Source of the DNA: Fimbriimonadaceae bacterium
Lineage (GTDB): Bacteria > Armatimonadota > UBA10988
DNA: 32,784 nucleotides
NCBI GenBank assembly: GCA_020850355.1
Contig: JADZEX010000079.1
Span: 1-32,784, forward strand
Reading direction: 5' to 3'
Numbering within the stretch: position 1 is the first letter of the stretch; every line of letters begins with the position of its first letter. The translations under genes and the position numbers were made by a program. Below the pieces are notes generated by a model. That model was not told the DNA's origin. It worked only from the letters and a program-made list of their open reading frames with translations, and ran no database searches. This document shows, one piece after another, positions 23,893 to 32,690 of the stretch.

Positions 23893-26800
23893 ATGGTGCG
23901 CTCCGGCTGGTTGGCGCTGTGCCTGGTGGGCGGTGCCCTGAGTGCGGCTCCGGGGCCGAACCTGTTGCGCAACCCGTCCTTCGAGCAATGGACGGCTGAC
24001 GGCGCGCGGCCGGCGGAGTGGACCGTCTACGGCGGCACCGGGCCGCTGCGGCGGCTCAGCGCGGTGACCACCGCGGTCGATGGGCAGCGGGCGGCGTTGC
24101 TCGAAGACGACGACCCGGCCGCCGAGTTGGGGCTGACGCAGGTCGTGCCGGGCGAGGGCGAGGTGGTCTACCAGGCCAGCGTGCAGGCCCGCGCCGCCGA
24201 CGGTTCGAGCTGCGCCGGGTCGTACCTGCAACTGCGCTTCATCCCGTCGCAGACCTTTCGCCAGGTCGCGCTGACCGCCGCGCCAGGGCTCTGGAAGGAG
24301 ATCCGCGTGACCGCCCAGGCGCCGGCCGGGACCACCCAGGTGCAGGTCTACTACTACAGCCACCGCGACCCGCAGCCGCGCTACCTGCTCGACCAGGCCG
24401 CGCTCGTGGCCGGAGCCGAGCTGGACGAGAGTGCGGTGCCCGATCCGGTACCGCCAGCGATTGCGGCGCTCAAGCCGTTGCATCAGCAGACCGTGCTGGC
24501 CCAGAACGGGCAGCCGACCGCCACGATCATCGCGCCGGCGGTGCACCAGGCCGCCGCCCAACGGCTGCAAGCCGCGGTCCGCACGGCCACTGGGGTCAGC
24601 CTGCCGATCGCCAGCGACACCGCCCCGGCGGCCGCCGTGCCGTTAGCCGGAAATGTGATCCTGCTTGGCCAGCGGGCCGACAACGCGGCGCTGCGGCAGC
24701 TCTACGCCCTGCACTTCACGTTGCTCGACACGAAGTACCCCGGCCCGGGCGGGTTCTGTCTACAGTCGCTGCACAGCCCCTTTGGCGATGGGCGAAACGC
24801 GCTGCTGGTGGGCGGCAGCGACGCGGCCGGGGTCGGCGCGGCGACCGACGCGCTGATCGCCGCCGTCCGCGCAGCGGCGCGGCCGGGCGCGCTGAGCCTC
24901 GGCTGGCTGCAGCAGATCCGCCTCTCACCGGCCTACCGCGTGCCGACCGCGCTGGCCGACGTGAAGCTGTGGGACGCCAGCGACGGGTACGGCTCGACCG
25001 GCTACTTCGGCTGGAACTCGCTGAGCAAACGGCTGGCGCTCTACCTGCAGACCGGCGACCCGCAACACGCCCGTGAGTTCCTGCGGCTGGCTTTCCCCGA
25101 CGCCGCCACCAAAGACGAGCTGGCGCGGACCGACGGGGAGATGAACGAGAACAAGGACGACCCGCTGGCAGGACCCTACCATTACAACGCGCATCAGATG
25201 ATCCTGCTCTGGGACCTGGTCGAAGAGAGCCCGGTGTTCAGCGACGCCGAGCGGCTGCGGGTGACCCAGGCCTTGGCGCGGCAACTGTTGCACCGCAAGG
25301 ACGAGGGGATCTACCCGTTGACCGAACCGCCCGCCGCGGTCGGCTCGCGGCATGGGCAGTGGTCGGCCATCTCGCTCTACTGCCTGGCGCGCTACTTCCA
25401 GACGAACTACCCACACGCGGTCTGGAAGCACGCGCTAAGGGCTGCGCGGCTGCACTTCGAGGCACTCCACAACAGCGCCTGGGTGAGCGGCGAGAACGAC
25501 AACCTGTTCTGGTACAACACCGCCACGGCGCCGATTCTGTGGTACCTCTGCCTGACCGGCGACCCGGTCCCGGTGCGGAACGGCGTGCTGGCCGAGCTGC
25601 TCCGCCCACAGGAGGTGCTGGCCTCGGGCCAGGCGCCCGACTGGGCCTTGCGCTACGGGGCGATCACCTTCTTCCATCAGGCTGCCGCGCTGACCGGTGA
25701 CGGCCGCTGGCTGACCTACCGCGACCGCAACACGCAGAACCTGGACGAGTTTCGGCTGGGGCAGTCCTGGTGGCCCGACGGCCTGACCGCCGCGCCGCCC
25801 GCCGACCTGGTCGGCCAGTGGACCGTGCAAGCCCTGGCGCCGCCGCATTGGGCCAGCCGCGGGTCGGGGTTGCCGCAGCGCGAGTCGTTCGGCGTCGCCA
25901 GCTTCCGCTCGAGCGTCAACGCCGACGGCGACTACCTCCTGCTGGACGGCTTCAACGGCGCCTCGCGCAATCCGCACCACACCTTCGCGCTGCTCGATCT
26001 GCGGATCGCCGGGCAGAAGATCCTGAGCGTCGGGAACGGCGCCTACCTCAACCAGGTGCAGACGAAGGCCGACGGCCTGGTCGAGCCGCGGGTGGCGATG
26101 GACGCCGCGCTGCGCCGCCGCGAAGTGCTCGGGGAGACCGCGTTCGCGGTGGGCGAGGTGCCGCGGCTGAGCTACGCCAACTGGCGGCGCAGCATCGTGC
26201 AGCGGATCGGGCGCCAGGTCCTGGTAGTCGACGCGCTGACCTTCAAGAACGACAGTGCCAACTTCGAGGCGACCACGCTCTGGCAGCCCGGCTCCGGGAG
26301 CTGGGACGCCCGCGAGAACGCGGTGCGGCTGCCGCCGACCAGCCCCGCCGGCCTGCCGCCCGGATGGCAGCGGATCGCGGCGCTGACGGCGCCGCTCACC
26401 GCGCAGCCGAGTGGCGAGCGCGACCTCGTGACGTTGGACACCTACGCCACCAGGCTGCTGCGGGCGACGGCGCCGGGGAGCTGGGTCGAAATGGCCTTCG
26501 AGCTGCCCGCGGCGGTCAACGCCCCGCTGCACGCCGAGCTGCTCAACTACAACGACCGCGGCGTGGTGGCGATCAGCCTGGACGGCCGCGAGCTGCTGCC
26601 GCGGTACGACTGCCGCACCTCCGACGCCGTCACGGCGCGCGTGCCGCTGGGTACCCAGAACCTGGCCGCCGGGCCGCACCGCCTGCGGGTGACGGTCGTC
26701 GAACGCCACGCCGAGCTGGCGACAGCTTACATCGGGCTGGTCGGCCTGCTGCTGCAGGCACCCGACGCCGCCGCCAGCGCCCCGGCGGGTCAGGCCATCC

Positions 26801-28527
26801 GGCCCTGCGACCTGCTGCCTTCCACCTTTGGCGCCGATGTGCTGAGCCGCACCTGGCGCGGCGCGGTGCGCCAGGGCGGGACGCGCTACGACTTCACGCT
26901 GCTCGGGCCTGCCGGCAGCGCCGCCGCGCCGACCGCCTGCCTGCGCCTGGCCCCGAACGCCGCGGTGCTGCGACTGCCCGAGCCGGCGGTCGCCCTGGTC
27001 GGCCAGTGGCAGGGCTGTCAGGGCGAGCTGCTGTGGCTCAGCAGCACGCACCTCTGCGGGTTGCAGGTCCGCCGCGCCGGCCACCCGCAACCGCTGTTGA
27101 CCGCCAGCACGCCGGTCGACGTCGACTGGAACCTGGTCTCTGGACACCTCACGCTGCTGGCGCCGACGGCCACCACGCTCGAGCTGACGGTGCCCGCCCC
27201 CCGCGACGGCTTGCTGGTTGACGGTGCCGCGCGGGAGGCCACCGAGACGGCGACGGGGCTGCGCCTGGAGCTGCCCGCCGGGCGCCACACGATCCAGCGC
27301 GCCCGGCCGGTCGACACCGCCGCCGCTCCGCTGGCCGCGCTGCTCGACGAGGGCCGCGCCGAGCTGGCCCGCCAGGCCGCCGCGCAGGCTGCCCCGGTCG
27401 ACGCGGCCGCGGGTCCCCCGCCGCTCTGGCGAACCGCCCTCGGCGGCCGACCGACGGCGGTGGCGGTCGGCGGCGGGCGGGTCTTCGTGGCGGTCGACAA
27501 CCAGGTCCACGTGCTCAGCGCCGCCGGCAGCAAGGACCGGCAGCTCAGCGTGGCCGGCAAGATCCGCGTGCTGCACTGGTGGGCCGAACCGCAGTTGCTG
27601 CTGGTCGGCTGTGTCGACGAGCAGGTGATTGCCTTCGACGCCACCGGTGCCCGGCGCTGGGCCTTCACGAGCGTGATGGACCCGGCCGCCTTCCGCGCCG
27701 CGAAGCAGTACTGGTTCAAGTCGGCGCCCGGCCACGAGGGCATTCACGGGCTCGGCAGCGGGGTCTTTCTGAACGGCCAGCAGCAGTGCTTTGTGGGCAG
27801 CGCCTGCACCGTCGAGGTGCTCGACCCGGCCGGCCAACTGGTCCACCGCTGGCCCGTCTTCTGGGGTCCGGGGACGATCCTGCAGACAGCTCCCGGGGCC
27901 AACAACTCGCGCAACCTGCTGATCGCCCGCTGGCACAACGACGGGCCGGCGCTGGCGGTGATCAACTCGGTCGAGCGGAACCCCGACCCGCGCAGCTTCT
28001 ATGGCGTGCCGGCAGGCTACGACTATGTCGGCGGCTGGGACAACCAGAACCGCAACCACCTGCTGCAGGCCGACCTGGACGGCGACGGGCGCGACGAAGT
28101 GGTCAGCGAAATCAACGGTACCTGGAACCGCATCACCGTCTGGGACCTCGCCGGGCAGCCGCTGCACTGCGCCAACCTCGGCCCTGGCACGGCGGCGCCT
28201 TTCCGCAACGTCCGGGCGCTGGCCCTGCTGCCGGCGGCCAAGGGCCAGACCGTCGCGGTGGCGCTGGCCGACGGGCTGCTGCTACGGCTCGATGCGCAGT
28301 GCCGCCTGCTCGGCTCGGCGCGCCTGCCAGCCGCCGCGGTGACCCTCAGCACGGCCGCCGACGGGCAGCTCCTGGCGGCCTGCGACGACCGCCGCCTGCG
28401 CCGGCTCGACGCCGCGGGCCAACTGCTGACCAGCAGCCCGCTGGCGGCCCGCCCGCTGCTGGCGACGCGGGCCGGCGACCTGACCGTGGTGCTCGACGAC
28501 CAGGGCGAGGTCAGCGCCTGGCGCTGA
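23893..28527 (+). CDS. Giant secreted polysaccharide lyase/hydrolase-like multidomain protein
   Basis: A 1544-residue protein starting at the ATG at 23893 (GGGAGG at 23881-23886) with signal peptide MVRSGWLALCLVGGALSAA. Residues about 20-170 (NLLRNPSFEQWTADGARPAE ...) are a CBM4/9-like sugar-binding domain. Residues about 190-350 (ATIIAPAVHQAAAQRLQAAV ... VILLGQRADN ... LLVGGSDAAG) resemble the small alpha/beta domain preceding GH67 or GH20 catalytic domains. Residues about 365-640 look like an alpha/alpha toroid (YFGWNSLSKRLALYL, HYNAHQMILLWDLVEESP). Residues 650-1000 are strand-rich, like the sandwich of heparinase II/III-type lyases (LVVDALTFKNDSANFEATT). Residues about 1175-1544 form a PQQ/WD-like propeller with an Asp-rich DLDGDGRDEVV repeat. 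The architecture suggests an uronate-polysaccharide lyase or related enzyme, but no catalytic residues can be fixed with confidence. Confidence 0.7.
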   Translation: MVRSGWLALCLVGGALSAAPGPNLLRNPSFEQWTADGARPAEWTVYGGTGPLRRLSAVTTAVDGQRAALLEDDDPAAELGLTQVVPGEGEVVYQASVQARAADGSSCAGSYLQLRFIPSQTFRQVALTAAPGLWKEIRVTAQAPAGTTQVQVYYYSHRDPQPRYLLDQAALVAGAELDESAVPDPVPPAIAALKPLHQQTVLAQNGQPTATIIAPAVHQAAAQRLQAAVRTATGVSLPIASDTAPAAAVPLAGNVILLGQRADNAALRQLYALHFTLLDTKYPGPGGFCLQSLHSPFGDGRNALLVGGSDAAGVGAATDALIAAVRAAARPGALSLGWLQQIRLSPAYRVPTALADVKLWDASDGYGSTGYFGWNSLSKRLALYLQTGDPQHAREFLRLAFPDAATKDELARTDGEMNENKDDPLAGPYHYNAHQMILLWDLVEESPVFSDAERLRVTQALARQLLHRKDEGIYPLTEPPAAVGSRHGQWSAISLYCLARYFQTNYPHAVWKHALRAARLHFEALHNSAWVSGENDNLFWYNTATAPILWYLCLTGDPVPVRNGVLAELLRPQEVLASGQAPDWALRYGAITFFHQAAALTGDGRWLTYRDRNTQNLDEFRLGQSWWPDGLTAAPPADLVGQWTVQALAPPHWASRGSGLPQRESFGVASFRSSVNADGDYLLLDGFNGASRNPHHTFALLDLRIAGQKILSVGNGAYLNQVQTKADGLVEPRVAMDAALRRREVLGETAFAVGEVPRLSYANWRRSIVQRIGRQVLVVDALTFKNDSANFEATTLWQPGSGSWDARENAVRLPPTSPAGLPPGWQRIAALTAPLTAQPSGERDLVTLDTYATRLLRATAPGSWVEMAFELPAAVNAPLHAELLNYNDRGVVAISLDGRELLPRYDCRTSDAVTARVPLGTQNLAAGPHRLRVTVVERHAELATAYIGLVGLLLQAPDAAASAPAGQAIRPCDLLPSTFGADVLSRTWRGAVRQGGTRYDFTLLGPAGSAAAPTACLRLAPNAAVLRLPEPAVALVGQWQGCQGELLWLSSTHLCGLQVRRAGHPQPLLTASTPVDVDWNLVSGHLTLLAPTATTLELTVPAPRDGLLVDGAAREATETATGLRLELPAGRHTIQRARPVDTAAAPLAALLDEGRAELARQAAAQAAPVDAAAGPPPLWRTALGGRPTAVAVGGGRVFVAVDNQVHVLSAAGSKDRQLSVAGKIRVLHWWAEPQLLLVGCVDEQVIAFDATGARRWAFTSVMDPAAFRAAKQYWFKSAPGHEGIHGLGSGVFLNGQQQCFVGSACTVEVLDPAGQLVHRWPVFWGPGTILQTAPGANNSRNLLIARWHNDGPALAVINSVERNPDPRSFYGVPAGYDYVGGWDNQNRNHLLQADLDGDGRDEVVSEINGTWNRITVWDLAGQPLHCANLGPGTAAPFRNVRALALLPAAKGQTVAVALADGLLLRLDAQCRLLGSARLPAAAVTLSTAADGQLLAACDDRRLRRLDAAGQLLTSSPLAARPLLATRAGDLTVVLDDQGEVSAWR

Positions 28528-28549
28528 GGACGACCAACGGGAGACCGTG

Positions 28550-29911
28550 ATGCGTGACGCCGCGGCGTGCGGCTTCGATCCCGAGGCCAGCGGCCTCGCC
28601 AACACCGCCGCCCTGCAGGCCGCAGTCGACGGCGGGGGCTGCGTCTGGATCGGTCGGCCCGGCCTCTACCGCGTGGCCGGCACGGTCTACCTCGGCAGCC
28701 ACACCGCGCTCCGCTGCGCCCCCGGGGTGGTGCTGCGGAAGGTCCCCGAGGCCGGCCCGTTCAGCCACGTGCTGCTCAACCGCGGGGCGCGGCAGAAGCA
28801 GTGGGACGAGGACATCCTGGTCGAGGGCCTGACCGTCGAGTGCCACGGCGTCGACGTGCGGACTTTCGCCGACGTCTTCGGCCTGCACGGCCAGCTTGCC
28901 TTCCACTACGTCCGCGACTTGCGGATCGACCGCTTCCGCTGCGCCGATCTGGGGCCGGCCCAGTACGGCATCCACATCTGCACCTTCGAAGACGTGCTGG
29001 TCAACGATGTGCACATCGCTGGGGCCAAGGACGGCGTCCACTTCGGCCGCGGCAAGCGCTTCCGGGTCAGCAACGGCGTCTTCCGAACCTACGACGACGC
29101 CGTCGCCCTGAACGCCCACGACTACGACGTCGGCAATCCTGAGCTGGGCTGGATCGAGGACGGCATCGTCGAGAACTGCCACGACCTGCCCGACGGCCGA
29201 CCGCCAATCGGCTACTTCTGCCGGATCCTGGCCGGCGGTTGGATCGACTGGATTCCCGACATGGGCGTCCAGAAATCCGACACGGTGGTTCACGGCGGCC
29301 GTCTCTACCGGGTCCGCGCCGACGCTGACGAGCGCGTCTACCCGTCGCGGACACCGCCGACTCACGCCCATGGCAGCGTCGAGCTGGACGGCATCACCTG
29401 GGTCGCGGTGCAGGACGACGTGACCTACACGGCCGGCGTGCGCAACGTCGTGTTCCGGGACATCTTCCTCCACAAGCCGCGGGTCGGCTTCTCGGTACAC
29501 TTCGATGTCGGGCGCTACAGCCGCAGCTACTACCCGGGCGCGCCGGTCCCGCGGCAGGAGCGGCTGCTGCTCGACAATGTCCGTGTGCTGCACGACGAGC
29601 GGGTCGACCTGCTCTCGGTCGGCACGCCGGTCGACGTGTTGACGGTGGTCAACTCGCAGTTCGGCGACACGCCCATCCGCTTCCACGGCAACCGCGCGAT
29701 GGACGACTACGGCCGGACGCAGGTCAACCTGATCGGCAACACCTTCACCCACGGCGGCCCCTTCGATTTGCTGCTGAACAGTGTCCCGGGCAAGCGGGTG
29801 CGCTTGCGCACGGCGCACAGCACGGTGCTCGGGGCGGGCTTCGCGGCGCGCGTCGACGCCGGGCCGGGGCAGGTCGAGGTGGCCAGCGACCTGCCCGGAA
29901 TCGCGCCATGA
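28550..29911 (+). CDS. Right-handed beta-helix (pectate lyase-like) protein
   Basis: A 453-residue protein with the pectate lyase-like superfamily layout. An early NTAALQAAVDGGGCVWIGRP-type segment is followed by LYRVAGTVYLGSHTALRC and PGVVLRK, the usual N-terminal cap. Then come repeated short strands ending in N/D-rich turns (VNDVHIAGAKDGVHFGRG, FRTYDDAVALNAHDYDVG). The DDA-V-A-L-N pattern is the conserved turn of GH28- and lyase-like helices. No signal peptide is visible, so it is either cytoplasmic or exported by another route. The ATG at 28550 has GGGAGA five bases upstream; the GTG at 28547 is a less likely start. It begins 22 bases after the giant protein and overlaps the next gene by four bases, so the three form an operon. 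Specificity cannot be stated. Confidence 0.75.
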   Translation: MRDAAACGFDPEASGLANTAALQAAVDGGGCVWIGRPGLYRVAGTVYLGSHTALRCAPGVVLRKVPEAGPFSHVLLNRGARQKQWDEDILVEGLTVECHGVDVRTFADVFGLHGQLAFHYVRDLRIDRFRCADLGPAQYGIHICTFEDVLVNDVHIAGAKDGVHFGRGKRFRVSNGVFRTYDDAVALNAHDYDVGNPELGWIEDGIVENCHDLPDGRPPIGYFCRILAGGWIDWIPDMGVQKSDTVVHGGRLYRVRADADERVYPSRTPPTHAHGSVELDGITWVAVQDDVTYTAGVRNVVFRDIFLHKPRVGFSVHFDVGRYSRSYYPGAPVPRQERLLLDNVRVLHDERVDLLSVGTPVDVLTVVNSQFGDTPIRFHGNRAMDDYGRTQVNLIGNTFTHGGPFDLLLNSVPGKRVRLRTAHSTVLGAGFAARVDAGPGQVEVASDLPGIAP

Positions 29912-30483
29912 GGTGGCCCCTGCTGGCCCTGCTGACCAGCCTGCTGGGCGCGGCCGGGCAGGACCCGGCGGGGTTGAGCTGGCAACCCGGCGAGCTGTTC
30001 CTGCGGGTCGACGGCCGGCCGCAGGTGGTGCTCGGCCGCAACCCGGCGGAGCGGCAGACGGCCGAGTGGGTTGCCCACTTCGACGCGATGGCCGCGGCGG
30101 GTGAGCGGCTGGCGCGGATCCACCTCTGTTGGATGCCCGCCGGCGAGGTGCCTGGGGAGATCAGTCCCGCGATGCTGGCCGGCTGGGACGCCCTGTTGAC
30201 GGCGGCCGCCGAGCGGGGGCTGGCGGTGCTGCCCGTGCTGGGGGCCTGGTACCGCGACGCCCGCTGCCGCGCCCCGCGCTGGCCGCTGGCGCCGTGCGCC
30301 GACCAGTGGATCGAGCTGCCGGCCGCCGGCGACTGGGAGCTGACCTGGATCGACCCCGTCGACGGCCGCGCCACGACCACGCGCCAGACCGTCGACAGCC
30401 CTCCCCGCCTGGCTCTGCCGCCGTTCACCGGCAGTCTGGCGCTGTGGGCCACCCGTCGCGCCGGCGCGCCGCCCGGCGCTTGA
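29908..30483 (+). CDS. Shortened GH5-like protein joined to a C-terminal beta domain
   Basis: A 191-residue protein with signal peptide MRWPLLALLTSLLGAAGQ. Residues about 28-112 (FLRVDGRPQVVLGRNPA ... HFDAMAAAGERLARIHLCWM ... WDALLTAAAERGLAVLPVLG) are the first strands and helices of a GH5/GH42-like TIM barrel. Residues about 130-185 (WIELPAAGDWELTWIDPVDG ... LALPPFTGSLALWATRR) match the small collagen-binding-type beta domain that normally follows a complete barrel. The usual 250-300 residues between them, including both catalytic glutamates, are absent. The reading frame is open and coupled (ATGA) to the beta-helix gene. Either an in-frame deletion produced it, or it is a non-catalytic leftover. 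The barrel part is certain only by pattern. Confidence 0.6.
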   Translation: MRWPLLALLTSLLGAAGQDPAGLSWQPGELFLRVDGRPQVVLGRNPAERQTAEWVAHFDAMAAAGERLARIHLCWMPAGEVPGEISPAMLAGWDALLTAAAERGLAVLPVLGAWYRDARCRAPRWPLAPCADQWIELPAAGDWELTWIDPVDGRATTTRQTVDSPPRLALPPFTGSLALWATRRAGAPPGA

Positions 30484-30660
30484 CCGACCGACCCGACCGA
30501 TGTGGCGGAACCATTGCATTACCATTCCTGTTCAGTTTCGGTTCACCCCCTGCGCAGGCGCCTGGGGAGGGCCCGCGGCGGGTGGGTAGAACCAAGCTCA
30601 AGCGAGTGGTCGCTCGCAGAGACACAGCACAGGGCGGCCGGGTTGTAGGAGAGATCGATC

Positions 30661-31287
30661 ATGTCACGCAAACGAGGCTTTACCCTCATCGAGTTGCTCG
30701 TGGTGATCGCCATCATCGCGATTCTGGCGGCGATTCTGTTCCCGGTCTTCGCCAAGGCGCGGGAGAAGGCCCGCCAGTCGTCGTGCGCCTCGAACTGCAA
30801 GCAGTTGGCAGTCGCCAGCCTGTCGTACGCTCAGGACTACGACGAGCGCTTCAAGTTCGGCTGGGGTCCCAACAACCTGCGTTGGTGCACCGTCTGGATG
30901 CCCTACATCAAGAACGTCCAACTCTTCGCCTGCCCGTCCTACACCAGCCTGGCCGGCTACGGCACGGTCTGTGAGGCCGGCGGCATCGGCGGCTACGACG
31001 CGATGGCGCAGTTCGTCAGCCCGGCCGAGACGATCATGCTCTCGGACAACGAAGGCTACGCCGACGGCGCCGGTGGCCAGGGCGCTGACCGCTCCTGCCC
31101 GCCGTGGCACACCACGCAGTACCACAACTACGAGACCGTCGCTTACCCACCGGCGCGGCGTTGGTACAGCCGTCACAATGAAGGTGCCAACTACAGCTTC
31201 ATCGACGGCCATGTCAAGTGGACGAAGTACCAGTCCACCTTCACCGACGCGGCCGGCACCGGCTCCAACATGTACGACCGCAACTAA
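30661..31287 (+). CDS. Type II secretion/type IV pilus-like prepilin, H-X9-DG (DUF1559-like) family
   Basis: A 208-residue protein with a class III signal: MSRKRG then [18 protein letters not shown], cleaved after G6 by prepilin peptidase and followed by methylatable F and E at +5. [20 protein letters not shown] and [14 protein letters not shown] follow, a wording I know from Armatimonadota. The C-terminal H172[10 protein letters not shown]182-G is the H-X9-DG signature. The protein stays in the inner membrane until assembled into a pseudopilus; in these phyla very many paralogues exist and individual roles are unknown. GTAGGAGA precedes the ATG. The 177-base leader contains a small stem-loop (GCGAG/CTCGC at 30602-30617) and an AT-richer patch near 30510-30540 that could hold a promoter. 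A strong hairpin follows the stop. Confidence 0.92.
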   Translation: MSRKRGFTLIELLVVIAIIAILAAILFPVFAKAREKARQSSCASNCKQLAVASLSYAQDYDERFKFGWGPNNLRWCTVWMPYIKNVQLFACPSYTSLAGYGTVCEAGGIGGYDAMAQFVSPAETIMLSDNEGYADGAGGQGADRSCPPWHTTQYHNYETVAYPPARRWYSRHNEGANYSFIDGHVKWTKYQSTFTDAAGTGSNMYDRN

Positions 31288-31299
31288 CCGCGGCCGGTC

Positions 31300-31349
31300 A
31301 CGGCCCGGCGGCCGGTGCTCCCAGCAGGGACTGCCGGCCGCCGGGCCGT
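31300..31349 (+). terminator. Long perfect hairpin after the prepilin gene
   Basis: ACGGCCCGGCGGCCGG at 31300-31315 and CCGGCCGCCGGGCCGT at 31334-31349 are perfectly complementary (16-bp stem, 18-base loop). It starts 12 bases after the prepilin stop. There is no T run afterwards, but the stability of the stem and its place before the next gene favour a terminator or mRNA-protecting hairpin. Confidence 0.6.
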
Positions 31350-31422
31350 CGTCGTTGGGGGTGCCGCGGCGAGCAGGGATCTGCTCCAGGGTGGGTAATC
31401 GGCGGCCCAGACGGAGAGCTCG

Positions 31423-32514
31423 ATGCAGCGGTTACGGCTGGGCGTGCTGGGCGCGGGACGCGGCGCGGGATTGGCGCGGGCGGTGGCCCTCGCGCCGAGC
31501 GTGGAGCTGGTGGCGATCTGCGACGCCGACGAAACCCGCCGCGCGGCCGCCTGCGTCGCCACCGGGGTGGTCGGCCTCAGCGACTACCAGGCCCTCCTCG
31601 ACAGCGACCGGGTCGACGCCGTGCTGGTGGCCAGCCCGATGCCGCTGCACGTCGCCCACAGTGTGCAGGCGCTGGCCGCCGGGAAGCACGTCCTGAGCGA
31701 AGTCACCGCCGCCACCAGCCTGGAAGACTGCTGGGAGCTGCTGGCAGCGGTCCGCCGCAGCGGCCTGGTCTACATGCTGGCCGAGAACTACTGCTGGTAC
31801 CGCCCCTGGTCGCTGGTTCTGGCGCTGGTGCGGGCCGGCCACTTTGGCGAAGTCTACTACGGCGAGGCCGAGCAGTTGCAGGAGTTCAAGGGCGGCTTCA
31901 AGCCGCTCGACCAGGGCGGCACCTGGCGCGCCGCCGAGTTGGCGATGCGGTTGGGCAACCATTACATCACCCACCACCTGGGTCCGCTCCAAATGGCCGT
32001 CGGCCAGCCGATCACGCAGGTGATCTGTCACGGCAGCGGCCAGCGCCACCTGCCCTGGGCGGTCGCCGATTCGACCAACACCGTGCTCGCCGAAACCAGC
32101 GGCGGCGCGCAGTTCCGGCTGCGCCTCGACTTCTTCAGCGACCGGCCCAACAGCTACACCTACTTCGGCCTGCAAGGCACCACCGGCGCCTACGAAGCAC
32201 CCCGCGCCGCCAGCGAGGAGCACCGCCTCTACCTCCACGGCCGCACCGCGCCGGGCACCTGGGAGAGCCTCTGGAACTACGCCGACCAGCTCCCCGCGGC
32301 CTGGGCCGACATCCCCCCAACCCCCGCCCGTGAGACCCACGACGGCGGCGCCCCGTTGATGCTGGAGGCCTTCGCCCGCGCCGTGCTTGACGGCACCCCG
32401 CCCCCGGTCGATGTCGCCCTGGCCCTCAACCTGACCGCCACCGGCCTGCTCAGCGAACTCTCCCGCCAGCGCGGTGGCGCGCCGGTGGAGGTACCCCGCT
32501 TCGGGCTACGGTGA
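31423..32514 (+). CDS. Gfo/Idh/MocA family oxidoreductase
   Basis: A 363-residue protein with an N-terminal Rossmann domain (LRLGVLGAGRGAGLARAVAL, dinucleotide-binding glycines) and an acidic residue (CDAD) after strand 2 that favours NAD. ASPMPLHVAHSVQALAAGKH is the classic family stretch. The usual E-K-P is HVLSEVTAATSLEDCWEL here; the change to E-V-T-A-A and the following YMLAENYCWYRP occur in a subgroup that also has G-N-x-Y-x-T-H-x-L-G-P. That motif is present as GNHYITHHLGPL. This subgroup includes NAD-dependent glycosidases (GH109-like) as well as sugar dehydrogenases, so a role in handling sugars released by the neighbouring enzymes is reasonable inference. The ATG at 31423 has GGAGAG just upstream. 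There is no signal peptide, so it is cytoplasmic. Confidence 0.85.
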   Translation: MQRLRLGVLGAGRGAGLARAVALAPSVELVAICDADETRRAAACVATGVVGLSDYQALLDSDRVDAVLVASPMPLHVAHSVQALAAGKHVLSEVTAATSLEDCWELLAAVRRSGLVYMLAENYCWYRPWSLVLALVRAGHFGEVYYGEAEQLQEFKGGFKPLDQGGTWRAAELAMRLGNHYITHHLGPLQMAVGQPITQVICHGSGQRHLPWAVADSTNTVLAETSGGAQFRLRLDFFSDRPNSYTYFGLQGTTGAYEAPRAASEEHRLYLHGRTAPGTWESLWNYADQLPAAWADIPPTPARETHDGGAPLMLEAFARAVLDGTPPPVDVALALNLTATGLLSELSRQRGGAPVEVPRFGLR

Positions 32515-32568
32515 GCGGACGGGGCCGGCCGGCGGCGAAACACGGGTCTGGACTGGCGGTACTCCGAC

Positions 32569-32585
32569 GGTCCTGACCCGTTTTC
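32569..32585. repeat. Dispersed palindrome, copy 3 (GGTCCTGACCC core)
   Basis: GGTCCTGACCCGTTTTC shares the GGTCCTGACCC core with the copies at 3804 and 16740 but diverges after it (CGTTTTC instead of CCTTT). It lies 55 bases after the oxidoreductase stop, in the 270-base gene-free tail of the window. I see no supported gene between 32515 and 32784. Confidence 0.5.
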
Positions 32586-32690
32586 GGTGCCACCACCAGC
32601 CGCCGGAACGGACCGGCGGCTGCGGTCGGGGCCGACCGGGTGCCGTCGTCCCCCGATCCCAGCCGATCCGTCCACCGTCGCCCACCTGGC

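Noticed and set aside
25435-28167. A 910-codon open frame on the minus strand
   Set aside because: It is the mirror of the giant secreted protein, rich in Val, Gln, Arg and Gly, without a ribosome site or domain; the plus-strand frame has signal peptide, domains and a good start.
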